The position numbers and the translations under genes were made by a program. From contig CM043942.1 of assembly GCA_014529385.2 (NCBI GenBank), positions 27,243,969-27,303,968 on the forward strand: a stretch of DNA of 60,000 nt, read 5' to 3'. This stretch comes from Adiantum capillus-veneris (taxonomy: Eukaryota > Streptophyta > Polypodiopsida > Polypodiales > Pteridaceae). This document shows positions 22,988-34,300 of this stretch, in pieces; the stretch's first letter is position 1, and each line of letters begins with the position of its first letter. Under the pieces are notes generated by a model. The model saw only the letters and a program-made list of their open reading frames with translations. It made no database searches and was not told where the DNA came from.

Positions 22988-23037
22988 TTAACTAAAATTT
23001 TTACTAATTGTGAAGAAATTGAGTTAGACTTGATAAA
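22988..23037 (+). repeat. Array B, left fragment
   Basis: The 50 bp between the truncated Gypsy and the Copia-2 LTR read AACTAAAAT..GACTTGATAAA. They continue at 28199 after Copia-2 is removed, matching an internal unit of array B at 28436-28490. Confidence 0.85.
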
Positions 23038-23265
23038 TGTTGGAATTAGGGTTGTAGAGAAACACAAACAGCTTGGAGAAGACAAAGGAAGCTCAAGGCA
23101 CACAATAGAGAGTATATTACTTAGTGTGCAATGGAAAGATAGATAGCCCTAGAGTGATGGGCGTATATACAATGCATGGGGGAAAAAAACCTCCTAAAGA
23201 GGGAAAAAATGCCCCCGCGGTCCTAGTGTGTTCACACACATCACTACCACATGTATATGGTAACA
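23038..23265 (-). repeat. Copia-2 3' LTR
   Basis: 228 bp, TGTTACC..CCAACA in element orientation. It matches 27971-28198 with four transitions and one transversion and no indel. Confidence 0.97.
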
Positions 23266-23277
23266 AATCCCCCCTGG
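23266..23277 (-). other. Copia-2 polypurine tract
   Basis: CCAGGGGGGATT in element orientation abuts the 3' LTR. The same tract precedes the 3' LTR of Copia-3. Confidence 0.9.
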
Positions 23278-23289
23278 GGTGATGCGGTG

Positions 23290-26200
23290 AACAAGAGCTG
23301 GCACATGAGTAAAGGGAAGTGCCATGCCCTGAGGACATGAGCAGTCCACAAAGGGGAGTAAGCCCAAAGCTTTGCGGAATGCTTCAAGATTCTCATGAGA
23401 CAATGCCTTTGTGAAAAGATCTGCAAGGTTGTCCTTTGTTGGCACATAAGCCAAGCTGATCTCTCCTGCTGAGAGCCTCTCCCTGACATAGTGGTAACGC
23501 ACCTCAATGTGCTTTGTGCAAGCATGAAAAAATGGGTTCCTCGAAACTACCAATGCGCTCTGACTATCAGTGTAGATAGTGTTGGCAGTGTCCTATCCAA
23601 CACTTAAATCAGCCATAAGGCGTCCGAGCCATACACACTCAACCGTAGTTGTGAAGACTGCCATGTACTTAGCCTCACAACTCAAAGTGGCCACAGTAGG
23701 TTGCTTCTTGCTCAACCATGATATACATGAACTTCCAAGCATGAAACAAGAACCACTTGTGGACACTCGCGTGTCAAATCAACCAGCCCCAATCTGAGTC
23801 CGAAAAAGCATGTAAGTTAAGCGGCAATGATCCCCCCTTGGGATAAAACAAGCCAAGATGTAAAGTGCCACTAAGGTAGCAAAAATTCCTCTTGACAGCC
23901 TGCCAATGCTTAGACCTTGGGCTATGCATAAATCTGCTGACCTGTGAGATTGCAAACTGAATATCCGGCCTCATGTTGCATACATAAATGAGGTAGCCAA
24001 CAGCAGTTTGGTAAAGAGTGACATCAGCAGGATTGCCAGCATCATGTAGACTCAACTTCAAACCTGTTTCCATGGGAGTGGCAATAGGTTTGCAATCTTC
24101 AAGTCCAAACTTACATAGCAATGTCTCTATGTAACTTTTCTGACACAAGGCAATACCACCATCACACTGCTTAAACTGTATACCCAAGTAATGATGCAAC
24201 ATCCCCAAAATCTTTCATTTTGAAAGTAGCATTCAAATCAGCCTTAAATTCAGCAATATGTCTCTCCTTTGGTCCAGTGATCAGCAAATCATCGACATAA
24301 AGAACCACAATGAGAAGTACATCACCCTCACGCTTTACATACAATGTGCTTTCTGCTGGACTGTTACGAAAGCCTCGTTTAACCAAATGAGTGTCAGCTT
24401 TCTCATACCAAGCACGAGGAGACTGCTTCAACCCATACAAAGCCTTCTTACATTTGCACACTTTGTCCTCTTGTCCTTTTATGACAAAACCCCGAGGCTG
24501 CGTTACATAAACTTCCTCAAATATGTCACCATTCAAGCAAGTTGATGTACATCCCACCAAAATGAGCTGCCAATGCACATAGAAAATGCACAGTAGTCAT
24601 ACGACAAGTGGGAGCAAAAGTTTCTTCATAATTAATGCCTTTTTGTTGTGCATAACCCTTTGCAACAAGTCGAGCCTTATGGCGATCGATCTCACCATCC
24701 GGCTTGCGTTTCAACTTGTAAACCCACTTCGTACCAATGGCCTTTTTGCCAGGAGGCAAATCACATAAAGTCCATGTGTCATTTTCTATAAGTGCATCAT
24801 ATTCCGATTGCATGGCAGCCATTCAATTTTCTGAATTCTGTGCTTCATCAAAAGATAGAGGCTCCTCAACATCATGTAAACTAGACATAGCCAAAGCATA
24901 AAAATCTGATGCATAAGATGCATGGCGAGAGCCTGAACGAGTACGACTAGACAAAGGTGCATCCAATTTACTGTCACGCAAAGTGTGCACCAGCCATTTT
25001 GGCATACCTCTAGCCTCCTCGTTTTCAGCCCTTTTCTCATCAAGTACATCATGTACATCTGCATCAGTAATAGGCTGATCACATTCTCAGAAACCCCCAT
25101 AGGCTGTACATTTGCCTCATTGGAACTTACATTCGTATTTCCATCACTGAAAAGAGGCAATAAAGTGTCATAAATGTTCTGTGAGCTTACACTAATTATT
25201 GTCTCTAGTACATGACAGCAAGGGCTAAACAGAACCATCCACAAACACTACATCCCGAGAAACCAGAATACGTTTTGTTTGTGGATGATACAACCTGTAA
25301 CCTTTGCTTTCAGCACTATAACCAACAAAAATACATTTGGCAGCCTTATCATCCAATTTTTTGCACTGCACTTGTGGCACCAAAGCATATGCCAAATAGC
25401 CAAAAACACGCATGTGCTCAATAGAAGGCTTTCTATCATGCCATGATTCATATGGATTAATAGACTGCAAAGCTTTCATAGGACACATGTTAAGTACATA
25501 AGTGGCACACATGATGGCCTCAAGCCAAAAAGAATGCGGCAAAGCTTGACTTTTGACCATACATCGTGCCATTTTCGTCAGTGACCTGTTTTTCCTCTCA
25601 GCAACACCATTTTGTTGAGGTGTGTAAGGCACTTTACATTGGTGTTTTATCCCACGACTAGCCAGAAATGCATTAAATTCATGAGACATATACTCCCCCC
25701 CTCGATCGGAACGGAGGGTGCCCATAGTACATTTCAAGACATTTTCAGCCATAGCCAGAAATTATTTGAAGCACATAAAAACTTCAGACTTCTCTTTTAG
25801 TGGGAATACCCATGCATGCCTGGAGTAATCATCAATGAAAGTCACGAAGTATAGGTAATTGCCTAAGGACGGAGTTTGCATGGGCCCACAAACATCACTA
25901 TGCACAAGCTGCAACCTGCATGTGGATCGAACTGAACCATCCTTTGGAAACTTAGAACGCTGCATCTTACCCAAAATACAGCCTTCACAAACATGTTTGA
26001 TAGGGCTTCAAGAGGCGGCAAAGAAGCAACCATATCAGATTTCTGCAAACGTAGCAAACTGGCAAAATTCAGATGACCAAAACGTGCATGCCAAAGTTTT
26101 GCATCTGAAATAGCCCTTGAATCTGCAATAGCATTTGCAAAATTTTGTCCACACTTGTCATACAAAGTGAGCTTATACAGCCCACGGCACAAAAGGCCAG

Positions 26201-27608
26201 ATGCAACAATTTCATCACCAAAATTGAGATCATGAACTGTACATCTGTCATCCACAAATTTGACTACAAGTCCAAGTCTAGCAAGTGCGGATACAGACAA
26301 GAGATTCTTCTTGATCCCAGGTACATAAAGTGCATCAACAAGTGTGAAAGAACTGCCATTAGCAGCAATAAGCACAATCTTTCCAACTCCCTGAACTGGA
26401 TAAGAGGCATTGTTGGCACAAATGACTGAATTCCCATGAGGGACAGACTCGAGAGAGGTAAACAATTCACGATGTGAGGTAATGTGCTTTGTAGCACCAC
26501 TGTCGAAATACCACACATGTGAATCTGCAGCAACTGACAAGCATGCATCATGGACAGCAGGATTGTAAGTGCACTCTGCGCTAAAAGCCCATTCTGCATC
26601 AACATCAGCATTACAGTCTCCTTTCACAGAAGACTCAACAATGGCTGCATTTGTAGTGGAAAGCATTTGCAGTTGAACCACCCTCTTTCTTCTTAGCCTC
26701 TTTGGCCTCAACTTAGGGTACGACTTGATCAAGTAATCATTAGCTTTACAATAATGGCAACGCATCTTCTTTTTGCCCTTATCACCAGAATTGCGAGACG
26801 AAGTGTTGTCAGCAGAAGCATTAGGAACAGAAGTTTTGCCACTCGCAGCAGAACCATAAGAAGTGGTTGCATTGCTTGTACCACGCTTTCTTTGAGAAGC
26901 CATAAAAGCTTGTTCAACTGCACGTTGTCTAGTCCTTTTTTTTTTGGAAAGTGACTCTTGCAACAGCAATGTGCATAATGCATCAAACTTGACAACTTCT
27001 GGATTTCCTTGGGTCATAAGTCTCCAAGTACTAGCAAAAGTCTGGTAGGAATCTGGTAAGGCATCAAGAACAGTCTGCACAAGGGAACTGTTTGAAATGA
27101 CTTCACCGGCAGAAATAAGCTGCTCATTAATATCCTTGACACTAGCAAGGAAAGTGTCCATATCATCTTCCTCATGCATAATCTTTGACTCTATCTCTTT
27201 ACGCAGCAAAGCAATTTTAGCCTCATTGCGGCTTGCATAAAGACCTGCTAGAATATCCCAAGCCTGTTTTGCAGATTTTGCTGAACGGATGTGAGGAACA
27301 ATGGTGCTCTTCACAGACAACGCAATCAATGAATGAGCCTGCACATCCTTAACATCCCAACGAGCTTGTTCTGTCGTAGGCAAAACAACTCTAACAACAG
27401 CAATCCTTGCAGCAAGACCTACAACATCCTCAACATCGCCTACATCCTCAGAACCAGGACGTACATCAATGCCCTGCACAATGTTCCAGATTCCCTTTGA
27501 CACAAGAACATGTTGCATCATATAAGCCCACATAGGGTAATTGTCCCTATCCAACCTGTCCTCAGCAGCAAACATCTTGAACACATCTATGTCGTTGTTG
27601 TCAGCCAT
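23290..27608 (-). pseudogene. Copia-2 Gag-Pol polyprotein, frameshifted
   Basis: ATG at 27606-27608 opens MADNNDIDVFKMFAAEDRLD, the Gag start shared with Copia-3. Gag carries DNYPMWAYMMQHVLVSKGIW and ILAGLYASRNEAKIALLRKE. The zinc knuckle (CHYCKANDYLIKSY, about 26765) has lost its His and last Cys. The protease YFDSGATKHITS (about 26510) is intact. Integrase (TFIDDYSRHAWVFPLK, TLRSDRGGEYMS, QQNGVAERKNRS), RT with VLYVDDLLITGP (about 24300-24270) and RNase H (CTKHIEVRYHYVRERL) follow over at least five frame changes. No stop lies within the first 580 codons. Given LTRs only about 2% apart, this is a recently inserted but already inactive copy. Confidence 0.93.
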
Positions 27609-27956
27609 GGTAAATGCTGCACTTGATGTGAAAACTACCCAAAAATAGGGGAAATGGAGCAGGAACAACACGTGCTATATAGCACAAACCGTAGAAGACT
27701 ATAAGGCACCTGTTATGCAGAAAACGGCACTGACAGAAACTCTGCACAAAATGACAAAATAGCATGTGCGGCACTGCCTGTAGTGGAAACGGAGGCCGAA
27801 ATGAGCCCAAATCGAAAATCTGAGCAGACCAAGATCTATGAGCTCCCCCGAAGTATTTGTCGACCTGCAAACGCTCGCCAAAGCTCACTGAAATTGGAGA
27901 AAGTGAGCAGGCGTGTACTAGAGCAGCTGGCGACTAAGCCCGGGAGGACGCAACCT

Positions 27957-27968
27957 GCTCTGATACCA
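27957..27968 (-). other. Copia-2 primer-binding site
   Basis: TGGTATCAGAGC in element orientation, two bases inside the 5' LTR, complementary to the 3' end of initiator tRNA-Met. Confidence 0.93.
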
Positions 27969-27970
27969 AT

Positions 27971-28198
27971 TGTTGGAATTAGGGTTGCAGAGAAACATAA
28001 ACAGCTTGGAGAAGACGAAGGAAGCTCAAGGCACACAATAGAGAGTATATTACTTAGTGTGCAATGGAAAGATAGATAGCCCTAGAGTGATGGGCGTATA
28101 TACAATGCACGGGGGAAAAAAACCTCCTAAAGAGGGAAAAAATGCCCCGGCGGTCCTAGTGTGTTCACACACATCACTACCACATGTATATGGTAACA
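27971..28198 (-). repeat. Copia-2 5' LTR
   Basis: 228-bp partner of 23038-23265, followed by the second ATAAA target copy. Confidence 0.97.
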
Positions 28199-29190
28199 AT
28201 AAATCTTGTTCAAATTTTGTGAAACTTGACTCAAAGGCTTAAAACATGTCACAAAAAGATTGACCAGTGAAAAAATTGCAAAAACTGTTCATTTTAGGCC
28301 AAAAGTAAATAATCAAGATTATTTACTTTTAGCTCAAAATTGATCAAGGTTGATAGCAGAGACTCTATGCATGATTACAAACATCTTTTTGTGAAAGCTC
28401 ATAGAGTTTGGATCCAAAACATACCAAAAGCTTCATAAAAACTAAAATCTATACTAATTATTTTGAGTTTGACTTGATAAATCTTTTTCAAATTTAGTGA
28501 AACTTGACTCGAACGCTTAGTTTAAAGTGTAGAACATGTGTGTATGCTCAGATGATAAAAAATATGGTAAAATTTGACAGATGTAAATAATCACGATTAT
28601 TTACTTTTGTCCTTTTTCAAACTTTTTTGGCCAAGCAAGCATACCACAAGTTCTATCATGTTGTATTGAGCACTCAAAACAAATTTGGTAAGATGTGGAT
28701 CTTTAAAGTGGAAATTGTGGCTAGTTTGTAAAGTCAGTCTGCAAACACAAAACTGTTGACAAATTGAGCAGGGTTTATCCAAACCTAGTGAAACTTTTCT
28801 AGTGAGCTTAAGTTGAGTTGGTCTACCTATTTGTATCAACATTCTGGGAAAAAGCTGCTAGAAATTCCCAGAAGTAAATAATTGTGATTATTTACATCTG
28901 CTCCAGAATTGAGAATTTTTACAGAACTGAGTATACCACCAAGTCAAGCATATCAAGTAGACTACTCGTATCAACTTGGTGAAATTTGGACCGCAAAAGT
29001 GAGACTCCAGCCAGATTCTCAAAAACTGAGTCTACGGACACTAAACAGTTGATAACTTGGATAAATTTTGTTCAAACTTAGTGAAACTTGTCAAAACACT
29101 ACAACAAGGTGTCTATATGGCAAAACAAGCGTAAAAAGTGTAAAAATTGAGAAAAGTAAAAAATCAGACTATTTAATTTTGAGCCCCAGA
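28199..29190 (+). repeat. Array B: tandem ~285-bp repeats each with an AT-rich palindrome
   Basis: Palindromes lie at 28301-28330 (14-bp perfect arms starting AAAAGTAAATAATC, 2-nt centre), 28583-28604 (10-bp arms, centre AC), 28874-28895 (9-bp arms, 4-nt centre) and about 29152-29180 (decayed). Their spacing is 278, 291 and 282 bp. Between them recur phrases such as GACTTGATAAATC..TTCAAATTTAGTGAAACTTGACTC. Unit length and layout are those of array A, but the palindrome sequence is different. The array precedes the Gag-like ORF of element B by about 630 bp on the same strand. Confidence 0.88.
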
Positions 29191-29807
29191 GACAAGATTT
29201 GAAATGTTTGAGCTTATACATTGTTAGAACGACATAAAACAAGGCCATTGGTCAAGTTTGGGTTCCATCGAATCCAAATTAGTATATGTTAACTTAGTTT
29301 AGTATATGTTAACTAAATTTTCAGGTTGCAGATTAGTTCTTTGGCTCTTTGCAAGGATAGAATTTAGAAATCTCATGTGCTGACTCACTTTGCTCAGATT
29401 GAAGTGATCTACACAGACCAATCACAATAGTTAGCAAAAAATTGAGCAGTTTGAGCAAACGATCAAAAACTTGTCAAAATGGGATCGAGCATATAAAAAA
29501 GCAGTTTGAAATGGATTTTTAGTAAAATCAAGCCATTAGGGTAGTTTCACGCATGGAACTTGCAAATTGGGGCACAAATCACATTGGTTTGCATGTTAGA
29601 TTACTCAAGGCCTAGATTTTCATTGTTTCAAAGGCTGCAATCAGTTTTGACACTTTTGAGCTAGAGTTAATCAACTCTTGTGAGTCTAAGAGAAATCAAC
29701 CGCCACAAGTACTTTGGAAAAAGAAGTCTTATCAAACTCAAGCAGGAGTAATTTTGCTAATCAACACCAGGATCTCCTAAGAGATAGTTCTTAGAGACCA
29801 AGATGAC
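29191..29807 (+). other. Element B leader, non-coding
   Basis: AT-rich leader between array B and the Gag-like start. It contains a short direct duplication (AGTATATGTTAACT at about 29281 and 29301) and no other recognised feature. Confidence 0.5.
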
Positions 29808-30659
29808 ATGGGGTCAAGTCGAGCTGAGAGTTCAAATGCACGAGAACCAAAGCTAACCAGTAGCAGTAGCAACACATGCACAAGTGCAACAGAGAAAATT
29901 TTACAGCTATATGGATACATTCGAGATAAGGTTTTGTATACAGATTTGGAAGTCCATAGGTATCTTATGAGTGGCAAAAGCAACAGAGGATCCATGATCC
30001 TATTGATCAGAGTAAAGCCAAATTCAGAGAACTCTCATATGTTCACAAACTTCCTTGGAGATAGGTATTGCAACCTCAAAGACAAGGTGCAGATAGAAGT
30101 GCAAAAGATGGATCCAAGTGGTTATCCAAAAACCTGCACAAGCCCGCAAAGCATCCATTTAGTGCATATGCAATCAGGATCGTTGTACAGGGATTACATT
30201 GATCAAATCTATAGTCAAGAGCCAGTAATGGGAGATCCAACAGATTGGCCAATTAAAGCCAATCTAATTGGAGAACTGAGTCAAAGACAGTATAAAGGTC
30301 AAGATGGAGTAGTCTACAACTTAATGCTCAGTGTTTTAAAAGAAGATGCCGACAACTTAGTGACTACAAAAGCTGAAAATTCTTAGCTAGAGCTTGACAT
30401 GACAAAACCAAATGAAATACCACCAGTCATGGAGTATTGCTCAGATTGTGGAAGAAAAGGTGGACATTTTTTTGAATATTGTCCAAGAAATCCAAACAAC
30501 GGGGACACATCAATTGCCAAGCAAAGCATGGAGCAAAAAGGAAAAGTGAATCCCAATTTATCACTAAAGATAAAAAAGAGTGTAAGGTTTGCACATGATT
30601 CTGCATCCACTACTACAAGTGTGCAATCATTCACGAGTCTAAGGGACACATCAAAGTGA
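29808..30659 (+). pseudogene. Element B Gag-like protein with zinc knuckle
   Basis: ATG at 29808 (MGSSRAESSNAREPKLTSSS) opens 283 codons to TGA at 30657-30659 in one frame, broken only by TAG at 30384-30386. The first 190 residues contain a possible fold (ILQLYGYIRDKVLYTDLEVH; GSMILLIRVKP; YKGQDGVVYNLMLSVLKED) that I do not recognise. Residues 206-221 form a zinc knuckle CSDCGRKGGHFFEYC with C-x2-C-x5-H-x4-C spacing, one residue longer than the usual x4. A basic, Ser/Thr-rich tail follows. Retroviral-type Gag proteins use such knuckles to bind element RNA. The place after a long leader and before protease-like coding supports a Gag role, but there is no clear family match. Confidence 0.55.
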
Positions 30660-30788
30660 ATGGTGTTAGCTTTGTATGGCACACATAATTCATATGCACA
30701 CTATGTGGACCAAAAAGGGCAACTGTACAAAAAGGATCAACCAATGTTTGAATGGCCCACAAGCAAATAGAAGTGTGTCTAGTGATAG

Positions 30789-31014
30789 TGCTACCATATA
30801 CATGTGCTAGTGATGTGTGCGAACACATTAGGACCGTCGGGGCATTTTTTCCTCTTTAAGGGGTTTTTTCCCCCATGCATTGTATATATGCCCATCACTC
30901 TAGATCTATCTATCTTTCCATTGCATACTAAGTAATACACTCTCTATTGTGTGCCTTGAGATTCCTTCATCTTCTCCAAGGTGTGTGCATTTCTCTGCAC
31001 CCCTAATTCCAACA
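30789..31014 (+). repeat. Copia-3 5' LTR
   Basis: TGCTACC..CCAACA, partner of 35668-35893. Confidence 0.95.
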
Positions 31015-31016
31015 TT

Positions 31017-31027
31017 TGGTATCAGAG
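31017..31027 (+). other. Copia-3 primer-binding site
   Basis: TGGTATCAGAG two bases inside the 5' LTR. The following bases are GA where Copia-1 and Copia-2 have C, so the match to initiator tRNA-Met is one base shorter. Confidence 0.9.
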
Positions 31028-31374
31028 GAAGTTGCATCCTCCCGAGCTTAGTCAACAGCAGCTCCAGCACACGTTGCTCATTTTCTCCAATTTTAGTGAG
31101 CTTTGGCAAGCATTCGTAGGTCAACAAATGTTTTGGGTGGGCTCATAGAGCTCAGTCTGCTCAGATTTTTGACTTGGGATCATTTCGGCCTTCGTTTCCA
31201 CTACAGGGGGCATTGCACGGGCTATTTCGTCATTTTGTGCAAAATTTTTATTAGTGTCATTTTTTCATAACAGGTGCCTTACAGTCTTCTACGGTTTGTG
31301 CTATATAGCACGTGCTGTTTTCGCTTTGTTTCTCCTCTTTTTGGGCAGTTTTCACATCAGGTGCAGTGTTTACC

Positions 31375-34300
31375 ATGGCTGACAACAACACAGATGTGTT
31401 CAAGATGTTTGTTGTTGAGGACAGATTGGATGGGAACAATTATTCTATGTGGGCTTACATGATGCAACATGTTCTTGTGTCAAAGGGCGTATGGAATATT
31501 TTTCAAGGCATTGATGTACATATTGGTACTGAGGATGCAGGTGATGTTGAGGATGTGGCAGGTCTTGCTGCGAGGATTGCTGCTATTAGAGTTGTTTTGC
31601 CTACGGTAGAACAATCTCGTTGGGATGTAAAGGATGCACAGGCTCATGCATTGATTGTGTTGTCTGTGAAGCACAACATTGTTCCTCACATTCGTTCAGC
31701 AAAATCTACAAAACAGGCTTGGGATATTTTGGCTGGTCTTTATGCAAGTCGCAATGAGACTAAAATTGCTTTGCTGTGTAAAGAGCTGGAGTTGAAGATT
31801 ATGCATGAGGAAGATGATATGGACACTTTCCTTGCTGTTGTCAAGGATATCAATGAGCAACCTATTTCTGCAGGTGAAGTCATTTCAAATAGTTCCCTTG
31901 TGTAGACTGTTCTTGATGCCTTACCAGATTCTTACCAGACTTTTGCTAGTACTTGGAGACTTATGACCCAAGGAAATCCTGAAGTTGTCAAGTTTGATGC
32001 ATTATGCACATTGCTATTGCAAGAGTCACTTTCCAGAAAAGACAGGACTAGACAGTGTGCAGTTGAACAGGCTTTTATTGCTTCTCAAAGAAAAGGTGGT
32101 AACAATAATGCAGCCACTTCTTATGGTTCTGCTGCGAGTGGCAAAACTTCTGTTCCCAATGCTTCTGCTGGCAGCACTTCGTCTGGCAATTTTGGTGATA
32201 AGAGAAAAAAGAAGATGTGTTGCCATTATTGTAAATCTAATGATCACTTGATTAAGTGGTGTCCAAAATTGAAGGCCAAAGAGGCTAAGAAGAAAGAGGG
32301 TGGTTCCATTGCAAATGCTGGTACCACTACAAATGCAGCCATTGTTGAGTCTTCTGTGAAAGTAGAGTGTGATGTTGATGCAGAATGGGCTTTCAATGCT
32401 ACGGAGTGCACTTACAATCATGTTGTCCATGATGCATGCATGTCAACTGTTGCTGCAGGTTTACATGTGTGGTATTTTGATAGTGTGATACAAAGCAGAT
32501 TACCTCACATTGTGAATTGTTCACCTCTCTCAAGTCTTTCCCTCATGGGAATTCAATCACTTGTGCTCAACAATGCCTCTTATCCGGTTCAACGAGTTGG
32601 AGATATTGTGCTTACTGTTGCAAATGGTAGTTCTTTCACACTTGTTGATGCACTTTATGTACCTAGGATCAAGAAGAATCTTTTGTTTGTATCTGCACTT
32701 GCTAGACTTGGACTTGAAGTCAAATTTGTGGATGACAGATGTACAGTTCATGATCTCAGTTTTGGTGATGAAATTGTTGCATATGGGCTTTTGTGCCATG
32801 GGCTATATAAGCTCACTTTGTATGACAAGTGTGGACAAAATTTTGCAAATGCAGTTGCTGATTCAAGGGCTATTTTAGATGCAAAACTTTGGCATGCACG
32901 TTTTGGTCATCTGAATTTTGCCAGTTTGCTGCGTTTGCAGAAGTCTGATATGGTTGCTTCTTTGCCGCCTCTTGAAGCACCCGTCAAACATGTTTGTGAA
33001 GGCTGTATTTTGGGTAAAATGCAGAGTTCTAAGTTTCCAAAGGATGGTTCACTTAGGGCCACATGGAGGTTGCAGCTTGTACATAGTGATGTTTGTGGGC
33101 CCATGCAAACTCCGTCCTTGGGCAATAACCTGTACTTCGTGACTTTCATTGATGATTACTCCAGGCATGCATGGGTATTTCTGCTTAAAGCAAAGTCCAA
33201 AGTTTTTATGTGCTTCAAACAATTTTTGGCTATGGATGAAAATGTCTCGAAATGTACTATGGGCACCCTCCATTCGGATCGAGGGGGGGAGTATATGTCT
33301 CATGAATTTAATGCTTTTCTAGCTAGTCATGGGATAAAACACCAATGTACAGTGCCTTATACACCTCAGCAAAATGGTGTTGCTGAGAGGAAAAACAGGT
33401 CACTTACGGAAATGGCACAATGTATGGTCAAAAGTCAAGCTTTTTCGCATTCTTTTTTACTTGAGGCCATCATGTGTGCCACTTATGTACTAAACAAGTG
33501 TCCTACAAAAGCTTTGCAGTCTATTACTCGTTATGAATCATGGCATGATAGACAACCTTCTATTGAGCACATGCGTGTTTTTGGCTATTTGGCATATGCT
33601 TTGGTGCCACAAACACAGTGCAAAAAAATTTATTTTTGTTGGTTGTAGTGCTAAAAGCAAAGGTTACAGGTTATATCATCCACAAACAAAGCGTATTCTG
33701 GTTTCACGAGATGTAGTGTTTGTGGAAGATTTTGTTCGGCCCTTGCTATCATGTACTACAGACAGTAATGTACGCTCACAGGACATTAATGACACTTTGT
33801 TGCCTCTTTTCAGTGGTGGAAATATGAATGTAAATTCCAATGAGGCAAATGTACAGCCTATGGGGTTTTTTGAAAATGTTACAGATCAACCTATTACTGA
33901 TGCAGATGTACTTGATGAGGAAAGGGCTGAAAATGAGCAGGCTAGAGGTATGCCAAAATGGCTGGTGCATACATTGTGTGACAGTAAATTGGATGCACCT
34001 TTGTCTAGTCGTACTCGTTCAGGCTCTCACCATGCATCTTATGCATCGGATTGTTATTTTGGCTGTGTCTAGCTTACATGATGTTGAGGAACCTCTGTCT
34101 TTTGAGGAAGCATAGAATTCAAAAAATTGGATGACTACCATGCAATCAGAATATGATGCACTTATAGAAAATGACACGTGGACTTTATGTGATTTGCCTC
34201 CTGGAAAAAAGGCCATTGGTGCAAAGTGGGTTTACAAGTTGAAATGCAAGCCGGATGGTGAGATCGATCGCCATAAGGCTCGACTTGTTGCAAAGGGTTA

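Larger units (their letters stand above)
23038..28198 (-). mobile_element. Complete Copia LTR retrotransposon (Copia-2)
   Basis: 5161 bp on the minus strand with 228-bp LTRs (23038-23265, 27971-28198) that differ at 5 positions. Target-site duplication ATAAA (23033-23037, 28199-28203), initiator-tRNA-Met primer site and G-rich purine tract are all present. It lies inside array B. It belongs to the same family as Copia-3 but sits on the opposite strand. Confidence 0.97.

Noticed and set aside
24171-26611. Plus-strand and alternative minus frames within Copia-2
   Set aside because: They are shadows of the Copia polyprotein frames.
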